A DNA stretch of 64,000 nucleotides, taken from the NCBI GenBank assembly GCA_938014885.1, contig CALLQI010000015.1, forward strand, positions 124,001 to 188,000. The letters run 5' to 3'. The stretch comes from an uncultured bacterium. Its GTDB lineage: Bacteria > Planctomycetota > UBA8742 > UBA2392. The position numbers and the translations under genes were made by a program. This document shows positions 17,457 to 25,849 of the stretch, piece after piece; the first letter of the stretch is position 1, and every line of letters starts with the position of its first letter. Under the pieces are notes generated by a model that was not told where the DNA came from, did not search any database, and saw only the letters and a program-made list of their open reading frames with translations.

Positions 17457-20400
17457 ATGCAACAGCACCAGCGTCTGGATGAGTTGTTCATGGCACGGGC
17501 CCGGCAGCGCGGCCTGCTGGGCGAACCCCAGCTGGCCACCCTGCGCTCAGAGCTCGCGCGCCGCCGCCGCAAAGAGCCCGACCTTTGCGCCCACGAGCTC
17601 GCCGTCGAAAAGGGCATGCTGGAAATCGAGGCCGCACTGGCGCTGCTCGATGCCAGCCCCGAAGACACGCTGCTGGATGTGCAGGCCCGCATCGACGACC
17701 CCGACCTGCCCCGCGACACCGAACGCCTGACCCTGGCCAGTCTGCACGATGATGAGCCCAGCCTGGCCCCTGATGATGAAGTGTTCGGCGAGGTGCCCAA
17801 GTTCGTTGAGCCGCTGCCGCCAAGCTATGCGGTGCCAGACACAAGCTCTGACAGCGTGCTGGAAATGGAACTGCCGCCGCCCCCTGCCGACAGCGGCGAC
17901 AGTCTTTTCGAAGACAATGAACGTAGCAGCAATCCGTCGCTGGCCCCGTTTGACACCGACCAGCCAGCGCTGCAGCCGGCCGACTCAACCTTGAACGAGG
18001 GTTTCGTCAGCGAGACGTCGCTGGGCCTGGACCGCGACCAACTCAGCGTTGACGACGTGCCCGAGATCTCAGCCCAGCCCGAGTTCGCGGCCGCGCGCGA
18101 GACCCTTGAGGTCCACGAAGAAGACGAGCCCGGCCTTCTGGATTCGCCTATCGATGAGTCGCTGCTCGGGCCTGAATATGGACAGCAGATCGTCGAAGAC
18201 GATTCACTCAGTGATGCCGAACTTGCCAGCTTCGACCCGGCAGCCCATGCCGTGCAGACCCTCGGGGGCGCGGCGCGGCCTGATGCAACAGCCCCGGGCT
18301 TTGACGGCGACGAAACTTCGCCCGGCGGCATCGAGATTACCTCAAGCGGCGACAGCAGCGTGCGCCCCACCCGCGACACCGACGTGCCCGTGCGGCCGCA
18401 ATCGGCGGTGCCCGCATTCCAGAATCGCTCAAGCAAGGGTGCCACACAGGACTTTGCGGCGTTTGAGTCGCCGCACATCCCGCTGGCCGATGACGACACC
18501 GGCAGCTCGGTGATCGACGATGAGTCCGAAGTCATCAGCGGCAACATGGTGGACAGCGCGGTCAACGAGGTCATGGACCAGGCTGACGACACGTACTTCG
18601 GCCCGCCCGCCGACCTGACCATCACTCCGCCGGAGGTTCTGGAAGACAGCATCGCGCCGCCGCGCCCGATGAAAGAAGCCACGCTGTTTGACTCCGAACA
18701 GATTGCCGGCGCTGACAGTGCGTCGCGTGCGCAGCGCGAAATCGACGGCGACGAAAGCGACTTTGTCGCCACCACGCCGCCTGCGGCTCCAGGCCAGACG
18801 CGCAGGACCACGGGCAAGCCCACCAGCCGCACTGGCGAGCCATCAGCCACGCGTCCGCCCAGCTTCCCCACCGAAGAGCAAAGCACGGTCTATGACGACA
18901 GCGATGTCAGCCTCGCCGACATCAGTGAAGCGCGTCAGCCCACGGGCCCGTCCAGCGAAGTCACGACCGGCAGCCGCACCCAGTTCGCGACCGGCGAAGG
19001 CGGCCGCCCGGGCCTGCGCTCACGCACCGACAGCAAGCTGGGCGTCGAAAGCAAGATCACCGGCGAAGAGCCGGCAAAGCCCGGCGAAGAAATCGAAGCC
19101 AACGAAATGACCGTGGCCGACCTGCGCAAGCAGATGGGCATCGGCGGCGGCGTGAAGGTCAGCGGCGAAACCGGGGCAATGAAGCGTCTCGTCGGCGGCA
19201 CCAAGCGCCGCTATGCCGTGATCCGCGAAATCGCGCGCGGCGGCATGGGCAAGGTCATCGAAGTCGAAGACAACGACCTGCGCCGCAGTGTGGCCCTGAA
19301 AGTCCTGCGCAAGGAAATGCTTGAGCGCCGCGACCTGGTTGAGCGTTTCCTGGAAGAGGCCCAGATCACCGGCCAGCTTGAGCACCCGAACATCGTGCCC
19401 GTGCACGAAATCGGCGTGGACGGCCGCGGCAACCTGTACTTCACCATGAAGCTGGTTGAGGGCGAAGACCTGTCCAGCATCCTCAAGCGCATGCGCAAGA
19501 AAGACCCGGGCGCTGAGCAGGCCTACCCGCTGAACCGCATGATCGACATCTTCATCAAGGTCTGCGAAGGCATGGCGTTTGCCCACAGCAAGGGCGTCAT
19601 CCACCGCGACTTGAAGCCCGCCAACATCATGGTCGGGCGCTTCGGCGAAGTGCAGATCATGGACTGGGGCGTGGCCAAGATTGTCGGCCGTAAGGAAGAC
19701 AGCGCTGAGCGCGTGGTGGGCAGCGACCGCCAGGACGACGACGCGTCGCGCACCATGGTCGGCAGCATTCTCGGCACACCCAGCTACATGAGCCCCGAGC
19801 AGGCGCGCGGTGAAGTGAACTCGATGGGCCAGGAAAGCGACGTCTTCAGCCTGGGCGTGATCCTGTATGAATTGCTCGCGCTGCAAACACCGTGGAATGC
19901 GCAGACCAGCGCCCAAGTACTGGACCAGGTCAAGAACTATGACCCTGAGCCACCCAGCAAGAAGGCGCCGGACCGCAAGATCCCGCCTGAGCTTGAGCAG
20001 CTGGCAATGAAGTGCATCGAGAAGGCGGCCAACAAGCGCCTGCGCAGCGCCGAAGAACTGATCGACAACCTGCGCAGCTGGCAGGAAGGCCGCACTCTGG
20101 CCGCCGTGAATTACTCGTTCGGGCAGTTGCTGGCCAAGTGGGTCTCGCGCAACAAGGTGGCCGTCATCACGACGTTCCTTGTGTTGCTGGCGCTCGGCGG
20201 TGGCAGCGTGGTGGCATATCGCGCAGCCCAGGTCGCCGCGCTGGACCGTGCAAACCAGTCCGTGGCCGACGGCACCAGCCTGCTGGCCGACGCCCGCGCG
20301 CAAATCGGCAATCGCAACTGGGACAAAGCCGAGACTTCGGCCGGTGATGCCGCGATCAAGTTCCAGAGCGCACTGGACACGCTCGGCGATGATGAGGTGG

Positions 20401-22289
20401 CCAGCAAGGGGCTCGTCGATGCCACAAACCTGCGCGCCGAAGCCTTGATCCGCAAGCAAACCGAACGCGATGAAGCCGAACGCGCCAAGCGCGACGCCGA
20501 AAAGCGCAAGCAGCTGTCCGAGGCCCTTGATTCCGCGCGCGGGTTGCTTGCCACGGCACGGCAGCAGGATGCAGACGCCGCCTTTGAGGCCAGCCGCGTG
20601 CGCGAGAGTTTTGCCGACGCCGGCAAGGCCTTTGACCGCGTGCTCGCGATTGACGAAGCCAACGCTGAGGCGCAACTTGCACGCAACGAGATCGCGGCCT
20701 GGGAACGCAACTACACCACCCGCGAACAGGCTGAGGCCGACCTTGCCAAGCTGCGCAAGCTCGTGACGCAGGGTGAATCGGAACTCAAGGCCGCGCGCGC
20801 GTACTCGGCCGAGAACTACACCGATTCCAGCAAGGCACTGATGGCCACCATCAGCACACTGGACCAGGCCGTGGCCACGCCGGCATCGGGTGAAGCTGCC
20901 GACAAGCTGCGCGCCCGTGCGCTGGAAATGAAGGCTGATGCCGCGCTCGAGTTCGCGACGCGCGCCATGGCCTCGGGGCACTACGACGTATCGTCGCTGA
21001 TGCTGGATACCGGCGCAGCCACTGGCCGCAAAGCCGCCGAGTTTGCATCGGTGCGCCAAGCACTGGACAAGAAAGTGCTTGAGCAAAGCAGCCTGCGCCG
21101 TCTGATCACGGCAGCCGAACAGGCGGTCACGAACAAAGAGTGGGTGCTGGCACAGGCGCACCTCGGCGACGCGATTGCTGAGGCCGCCAACAGCAGTTTC
21201 GCGACGGATGAAGATCGCGCCCGCCTGGCCCGCATGCTGCAACTGGCACGGGTTGAAGACATCCACCAGAAGGCGCAGCTGGCCCGCGGCTCGGAGCAGA
21301 TGGGCACGTACATGGATGGCTTTGACAAGCTGATCCCGGACCTGACCGACGCCGACTACACCACGCGGGCCCAGGGCTATCGTGAAGAGTTGCGCATTCG
21401 CTATTCGCAGGCACTGGTGAAAGAAGCTAATGAGGTCACCGACCCCAAGGCCCGCGGCGAGCTGCTCGAGAAAGCACTGCTTGTCGTGGTAGATGACGGC
21501 CAGAAGGCCGAGATTCGCGCCAAGCTCACTGACATCAAGCTGCAACTGGCTCTCACGGAAGTGTCGGACCGCTACGTGCTGCTGCCGCGCGGAACATTCG
21601 TCGTGGGGAGCAACCGCGACGGTGACGCCAACCCGCAACGCCAGTTTGAACAGCAGGAGTTCCTTTTCATCGACAAGTACCTCGTCACCAACGAGGAGTA
21701 CGCGGCTTTTGTCGCCGACAACGGCTACACCCGCACTGAGCTGTGGCACGAAGACGCGCAACCGCTGCTGAGCCAGTTTGTGGACACCACGGGCAAACCC
21801 GGCCCTGCAGGCTGGGTCGAAGGCGGCTTTGACCCAAGCCTGGCCAAGTACCCGGTCACCGGCATCAGCTGGTTTGAGGCCGCGGCCTTTGCCAGATGGG
21901 CCGGCAAGCGACTGCCCACGCCCGAAGAATGGGAAGTTGCCGCCGGCGCGCAGAAACTGGGTGAAAGCGAGATCGTGGGCGATTACCCGTTCGGCCCGCG
22001 CGAAAAGGCGCCGGTGCTGGGCGTGTCCGAGTCGCGAGAAGTCGGCACCACCGAATGGGACATGAGCCTTCTTGGCGTGCGCGACCTGGGCTGCAACGTG
22101 GCGGAATGGACCGCCGCCAACGGCAATCATCGTGCCACCATCAAGGGCGCTGAGCCTGGCCTCGGCAGCGAACTATTCTTCCGTTACGCGCGCCGCGCCA
22201 AGAACAGCGTCGCGCGAATGACCGACCGCTCGGGCGGCCGCGGCTTCCGTTGCGTGCGTGAATTCGCGCTGGAGTCCGGGAACGACTGA
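17457..22289 (+). CDS. Membrane Ser/Thr protein kinase fused to a C-terminal SUMF1/FGE-like domain
   Basis: 1610 residues. An acidic, low-complexity N-terminal region (about 1-580) precedes a Hanks-type kinase domain (about 583-880) with the glycine loop ARGGMGKV, VALKVL lysine, HRDLKPAN catalytic loop, a DWG in place of DFG, and GTPSYMSPEQARGE. One transmembrane helix follows (about 900-920), then a long helical, coiled-coil region (930-1365). The last 240 residues form a formylglycine-generating-enzyme-like domain (GTFVVGS, VTNEEYAAFV, PVTGISWFEAAAFARWAGKRLPTPEEWE, GCNVAEW, GGRGFRC). The paired catalytic cysteines of true FGE (CxxxRCAAR) appear replaced in FRYARRAKN, so the domain is probably a binding module. 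Its stop overlaps the next start (TGATG). Confidence 0.9.
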   Translation: MQQHQRLDELFMARARQRGLLGEPQLATLRSELARRRRKEPDLCAHELAVEKGMLEIEAALALLDASPEDTLLDVQARIDDPDLPRDTERLTLASLHDDEPSLAPDDEVFGEVPKFVEPLPPSYAVPDTSSDSVLEMELPPPPADSGDSLFEDNERSSNPSLAPFDTDQPALQPADSTLNEGFVSETSLGLDRDQLSVDDVPEISAQPEFAAARETLEVHEEDEPGLLDSPIDESLLGPEYGQQIVEDDSLSDAELASFDPAAHAVQTLGGAARPDATAPGFDGDETSPGGIEITSSGDSSVRPTRDTDVPVRPQSAVPAFQNRSSKGATQDFAAFESPHIPLADDDTGSSVIDDESEVISGNMVDSAVNEVMDQADDTYFGPPADLTITPPEVLEDSIAPPRPMKEATLFDSEQIAGADSASRAQREIDGDESDFVATTPPAAPGQTRRTTGKPTSRTGEPSATRPPSFPTEEQSTVYDDSDVSLADISEARQPTGPSSEVTTGSRTQFATGEGGRPGLRSRTDSKLGVESKITGEEPAKPGEEIEANEMTVADLRKQMGIGGGVKVSGETGAMKRLVGGTKRRYAVIREIARGGMGKVIEVEDNDLRRSVALKVLRKEMLERRDLVERFLEEAQITGQLEHPNIVPVHEIGVDGRGNLYFTMKLVEGEDLSSILKRMRKKDPGAEQAYPLNRMIDIFIKVCEGMAFAHSKGVIHRDLKPANIMVGRFGEVQIMDWGVAKIVGRKEDSAERVVGSDRQDDDASRTMVGSILGTPSYMSPEQARGEVNSMGQESDVFSLGVILYELLALQTPWNAQTSAQVLDQVKNYDPEPPSKKAPDRKIPPELEQLAMKCIEKAANKRLRSAEELIDNLRSWQEGRTLAAVNYSFGQLLAKWVSRNKVAVITTFLVLLALGGGSVVAYRAAQVAALDRANQSVADGTSLLADARAQIGNRNWDKAETSAGDAAIKFQSALDTLGDDEVASKGLVDATNLRAEALIRKQTERDEAERAKRDAEKRKQLSEALDSARGLLATARQQDADAAFEASRVRESFADAGKAFDRVLAIDEANAEAQLARNEIAAWERNYTTREQAEADLAKLRKLVTQGESELKAARAYSAENYTDSSKALMATISTLDQAVATPASGEAADKLRARALEMKADAALEFATRAMASGHYDVSSLMLDTGAATGRKAAEFASVRQALDKKVLEQSSLRRLITAAEQAVTNKEWVLAQAHLGDAIAEAANSSFATDEDRARLARMLQLARVEDIHQKAQLARGSEQMGTYMDGFDKLIPDLTDADYTTRAQGYREELRIRYSQALVKEANEVTDPKARGELLEKALLVVVDDGQKAEIRAKLTDIKLQLALTEVSDRYVLLPRGTFVVGSNRDGDANPQRQFEQQEFLFIDKYLVTNEEYAAFVADNGYTRTELWHEDAQPLLSQFVDTTGKPGPAGWVEGGFDPSLAKYPVTGISWFEAAAFARWAGKRLPTPEEWEVAAGAQKLGESEIVGDYPFGPREKAPVLGVSESREVGTTEWDMSLLGVRDLGCNVAEWTAANGNHRATIKGAEPGLGSELFFRYARRAKNSVARMTDRSGGRGFRCVREFALESGND

Positions 22290-23992
22290 TGCTCACCACA
22301 CCGCACCCCCGCCAGCCTTCGCGTGCCGACCGTACGGAGCCCGCAGTGACCCAGACCCAGTCTTCGCCTTCCCGCGCGCTGCGCCTTACCACTTCCGCGG
22401 CCGTGCTGGCCCTGTGCCTGCTGGCGGGTGCCTGCAGCAACGTCGAAGTGCCGGACCTGGCTGCCGACGTGGAGAACGAGCAGATCATTCCCAAGAACTG
22501 GCAGCCGATTGCGCTGCGGGTCGGGCTTGCGCCGTTTCGCTCAGCGCTGGAGTTGGATGAACGCCGCTACAACGTAGAAGACACCGAGCGCTGGGTGCTT
22601 ACGCCCGACAATGAACGCCTCAACGGCCCCGACGGCCTGCACCGCCAGTTGCTTGAAACCATGCGCCAGTACCGGATGTTCGAGCGCATCGACGCAATCG
22701 AAGGCGCAACGCCCGAAACCCCGCGCGCTGAGTTGGAAAGCGCCGCCCTGCGACAGGGGCTGGACCTCGTGATTATCCCCACGCTCAAGCGCCACGATGT
22801 CGGCTATGTCGACAGCAACGCGGCCTACGGCTGGAACATGTTTGTGTGGTGGATGGTAAGCCCGATTTTCTCGTGGTGGATCGCCGACGAGGACTTCGAC
22901 GCGTACCTGCACGTGGACCTGCGCCTGTACCCGACCACCAGCGACAACGAACTGGGCGGCGCGCGGCTTCAACCGCCGGAACCGATCATCCGCAGCCTCG
23001 ATGACTGGGACGAAGGCTGGAATGCATTCAGCATCTTCAGCACGCCCGGCCACTTTGATGAAGAAAACTGGGTTCGCATCGGCGGCCTGCTGATGCCGAT
23101 TGCCGAGAACGAAGCCAAGAAGGCCGCCCTGCGCTTTGCCACCGGCGAACTGAAACAGCTGTCGCAGGACGAGGCGTTCTTGGCAGGCATTCGAAGGCGC
23201 GTGGCGCTGGTGGTCGGAGTCGACGGCACCGGCACGCCGCCGCAGCCGCTGTCGCGCTATGCGGTGCGCGACGCACAGGCCATGGCGGCACAGTTCAGCG
23301 ACGCGCTGAACGATGGTGTGCCCGCCGGTGCCCTGCGTGGCGTTTACGGCCCACAGGCATCACGCCGCGCGATTGAAGGTGCCGCCGATGAACTGGCCAA
23401 ACTCGCGCGCTACAACGACGATGTGTACCTCGTGTTCAGCGGCGTGGGCACCGTAGACGACAAGAACCGCCTGGCACTCGTGCCGGCGCAGCCCGCCGGC
23501 GCCACCAGCCTGGAGACCGTGGCATTGGTGGACGTGATCGACCGGTTGATTGCCAACAAGCCGCGCACGCTGACTCTGGTGCTGGACAGCAGCTTCGTTG
23601 CCCCCGGCGACAAGCGCTGTGCACTGTCGCCCGAGCGCGCCAAAGCCCTGCCCCAGGGCCAAAGTCTGTTCGCGCCGATCCTCAAGCGCTGCGCCGACGC
23701 CGGCGTGAAGTGCGTGATCTTCAGCGCAACCGACGCCACGCCCGGAGAATCGCCAATGCCGGCCATGGAGATCGAAGACCTCAGCCACGGCCTGTTCAGC
23801 AGTTTCATGCTGCAAGGCATGGCAGGTGCCGCTGATACCAACCGCGACCGCATCGTGACGACCATCGAGATGCAGAAGTTCGTGGCCGAAAAAGTCGAGC
23901 GCATCGCACGCCTTGAAGGCAGCGACCAGCGCGTGCACACCCACATCGACGCCGAGCGCGCCGCACTGGGCCTGCCCGCCTGGCGCCGGTAA
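22289..23992 (+). CDS. Lipoprotein with degenerate caspase-like (C14) domain
   Basis: 567 residues, translationally coupled to the kinase-SUMF1 gene. The lipobox LAGAC sits at Cys49. A GTG at 22346 with GGAG upstream would give a more typical signal length and is an alternative start. The middle part (50-300) is an unrecognised alpha/beta region. From about 305 the sequence follows the caspase fold: RRVALVVGVDG, LSRYAVRDAQAMA, a helix with DELAKLARYNDDVYLVFSG, then ALVPAQ and a TLTLVLDSS strand. The catalytic His of SGHG is Val (SGVG, near residue 386) and the catalytic Cys of the D-x-C strand is Ser (near 432), so it is probably proteolytically inactive. The caspase assignment comes from motif order only. 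Confidence 0.6.
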   Translation: MLTTPHPRQPSRADRTEPAVTQTQSSPSRALRLTTSAAVLALCLLAGACSNVEVPDLAADVENEQIIPKNWQPIALRVGLAPFRSALELDERRYNVEDTERWVLTPDNERLNGPDGLHRQLLETMRQYRMFERIDAIEGATPETPRAELESAALRQGLDLVIIPTLKRHDVGYVDSNAAYGWNMFVWWMVSPIFSWWIADEDFDAYLHVDLRLYPTTSDNELGGARLQPPEPIIRSLDDWDEGWNAFSIFSTPGHFDEENWVRIGGLLMPIAENEAKKAALRFATGELKQLSQDEAFLAGIRRRVALVVGVDGTGTPPQPLSRYAVRDAQAMAAQFSDALNDGVPAGALRGVYGPQASRRAIEGAADELAKLARYNDDVYLVFSGVGTVDDKNRLALVPAQPAGATSLETVALVDVIDRLIANKPRTLTLVLDSSFVAPGDKRCALSPERAKALPQGQSLFAPILKRCADAGVKCVIFSATDATPGESPMPAMEIEDLSHGLFSSFMLQGMAGAADTNRDRIVTTIEMQKFVAEKVERIARLEGSDQRVHTHIDAERAALGLPAWRR

Positions 23993-24051
23993 CGCATAGG
24001 TCGCACATACAACAATCTTGGCGCTGTCGGTTACGGCGTTATGATGCCGCG

Positions 24052-24330
24052 ATGCCCACGGTTGAACTCGCCCGCCACCTGTACGCATTCTTCCCGCAAC
24101 TTGAGGGCCGCAAGATCACCGTGGACGCTGCCACGGCCGCCGAAGTTGTGGCCGCGATCGAGAAGATTGCTCCGGGCTTTTCTTTCTACATCTGCGATGA
24201 ACGCGGCAGCCTGCGGCCGCACGTGAACATCTTCGTTGGCGACGACCTGATCGCCGACCGCAAGCGACTGTCCGACAAACTGACCGCCGATTCGCGGGTG
24301 TACATCCTGCAGGCATTGAGTGGGGGCTGA
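24052..24330 (+). CDS. MoaD/ThiS-like ubiquitin-fold protein
   Basis: A 92-residue protein with a beta-grasp pattern and the C-terminal Gly-Gly (LQALSGG) of the MoaD/ThiS sulfur-carrier family. In known members the terminal Gly is adenylated and thiocarboxylated by an E1-like enzyme, then donates sulfur or is conjugated. No E1-like, molybdopterin or thiamine gene is near. It stops 1 bp before the first of two BNR-propeller genes, so the three genes form a likely operon. A role in cofactor synthesis is not supported by the context. Confidence 0.7.
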   Translation: MPTVELARHLYAFFPQLEGRKITVDAATAAEVVAAIEKIAPGFSFYICDERGSLRPHVNIFVGDDLIADRKRLSDKLTADSRVYILQALSGG

Positions 24331-24331
24331 A

Positions 24332-25831
24332 ATGGCTGACAGACTTCTGCTGGGCACCCGCAAGGGCACCATCATCTTCGACCGCAATCGCGGCAACTGG
24401 GAGATCAGCACCATCGGGCATCCCGGCACGAACGTCAGTTTCGTGGCCCGCGATCCGCGCGACGGCACGCTGTGGGCCGGCCTGGACCACGGCCACTGGG
24501 GCACCAAACTTTCACGCAGCCGCGACAACGGCAAGACCTGGGCCGACGCGCCGCAGATCAAGTACCCTGAAGACGCGCTGCTGATCGAAGGCTACGAGGG
24601 CCAGGATTTCGCCGGTCAGGACAGCGGCACGCGCAAGCCGATCATTGTGCCCGCCAAGTTGGGCAAAATCTGGTGCATCGCATTTGGCAACGCGGACCAG
24701 CCCGGCCGCATCTGGGTGGGCACGATTCCCGGCGGCCTGTTCCGCAGTGATGACGGCGGCGAAACCTGGGAACTGAACCGCCCGCTGTGGAACCATGAGT
24801 CGCGCGGCGGCGACCTGAACGCGGGCGCGCCAACCGGCAAGCAGCAATGGTTCGGCGGCGGCGCGGTAATCGACGGCAAGTCGTACGCGGGCATTCACTC
24901 GATTGCCGTGGACCCGCGCGACGGGCGCCGCGTAGTGATCGGCATTTCCTGTGCCGGCGTGCTCGAGACCACCGACGACGGCCGCACCTGGACCGGCCGC
25001 AACAAAGGCTTGAAGGCAACCTTCCTGCCCAACCCTGACGCGGAATGGGGCCACGACCCGCACTTCCTGGAATGGTGCGAAAGCAACCCGCAGCACGTGT
25101 GGCAGCAGAATCACTGCGGCGTGTTCTACAGTGCCGACGGCGCGCGCACCTGGCAGGAAGTCAGCAAGCCTGAGCAAGGGGTGCATTTCGGCTTCCCGGT
25201 GGCGGTAGACGCCAAAGACGGCCGCACCGCGTGGCTGGTGCCGGGCATCGCTGACGACAAGCGCATGGCCATTGGCGGCGGACTGTTCGTGGCGCGCACG
25301 CAGGACGGCGGCCGCACCTGGAAGCAACTTCGCAAGGGGCTGCCGCAGGACGGCGCGCACGACGTAGTGTACCGGCATTCACTGGACAACAGCGGCGATT
25401 GCGTCGCGTTCGGAAGCACAACGGGCAACCTGTACCTGAGCGAAGACCGCGGCGAGAGCTGGCAGGTGATCGGCAACAACCTGCCCCCGATCTACTCAGT
25501 AAGGTTCACCCAGCCCGCGCCAGCCAAGAAGTCCAAGCCCGCGAAGCTGAAAGCAAGAGCCCGAAGCGCAAGCGAAGGGAAGACACGCAAGTCAGGCAAG
25601 GCCGCCAAGAAGACGAAGCCGGCCAAAAAAACCACACCAGCGAAGCTGAAGACACGCAAGCCGGCCAAGGCCGCCAAGAAGTCGAAGCCGGCCAGCCAAT
25701 CCAAGCCCGCGAAGCTGAAAACAAGAGCCCGAAGCGCAAGCGAAGGGAAGACGCGCAAACCAGGCAAGCCAGCCAAGAAGTCCAAGCCAGCAAATAAGCC
25801 AGCCAAGAAGCCTGCAAAGAAAAAACGCTAA
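24332..25831 (+). CDS. BNR/sortilin-type beta-propeller protein with Lys/Ala-rich C-terminal tail
   Basis: 499 residues from ATG 24332, one base after the MoaD-like stop. Residues 1-390 contain repeated S-x-D-x-G-x-T-W Asp-box-type motifs (SRDNGKTWAD, SDDGGETWEL, TTDDGRTWTG, TQDGGRTWKQ, SEDRGESWQV), as in exo-sialidase-like and VPS10/sortilin propellers. No signal peptide is seen, so it is probably cytosolic. The last 110 residues are Lys/Ala/Pro-rich and histone H1-like, with many PAKK(S/T)KPAK units. This tail is missing from the paralogue immediately downstream. Sialidase activity is not implied. The tail may bind nucleic acid or offer acceptor lysines; both ideas are inference. Confidence 0.75.
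   Translation: MADRLLLGTRKGTIIFDRNRGNWEISTIGHPGTNVSFVARDPRDGTLWAGLDHGHWGTKLSRSRDNGKTWADAPQIKYPEDALLIEGYEGQDFAGQDSGTRKPIIVPAKLGKIWCIAFGNADQPGRIWVGTIPGGLFRSDDGGETWELNRPLWNHESRGGDLNAGAPTGKQQWFGGGAVIDGKSYAGIHSIAVDPRDGRRVVIGISCAGVLETTDDGRTWTGRNKGLKATFLPNPDAEWGHDPHFLEWCESNPQHVWQQNHCGVFYSADGARTWQEVSKPEQGVHFGFPVAVDAKDGRTAWLVPGIADDKRMAIGGGLFVARTQDGGRTWKQLRKGLPQDGAHDVVYRHSLDNSGDCVAFGSTTGNLYLSEDRGESWQVIGNNLPPIYSVRFTQPAPAKKSKPAKLKARARSASEGKTRKSGKAAKKTKPAKKTTPAKLKTRKPAKAAKKSKPASQSKPAKLKTRARSASEGKTRKPGKPAKKSKPANKPAKKPAKKKR
25532..25758 (+). repeat. 59-bp near-perfect direct repeat in the propeller tail
   Basis: The segments 25532-25590 and 25700-25758 differ at only two positions. Both encode SKPAKLK followed by RARSASEGKTRK. 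The core AAGCGCAAGCGAAGGG resembles GC-rich dispersed repeats that I recall from planctomycete genomes; that comparison is from memory. The repeat supports recent expansion of the tail. Confidence 0.7.
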
Positions 25832-25849
25832 CCGCACACAGGGGCAATC

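Noticed and set aside
16326..17468. Minus-strand open frame at the end of the Kelch lipoprotein gene
   Set aside because: Shadow of the Kelch region. It has no start signal or recognisable domain.
19020..22130. Minus-strand open frame of about 1036 codons inside the kinase-SUMF1 gene
   Set aside because: It lies opposite a gene with full kinase and SUMF1 motifs, has a His/Gln/Ala-rich composition typical of GC-driven shadows, and shows no family resemblance.
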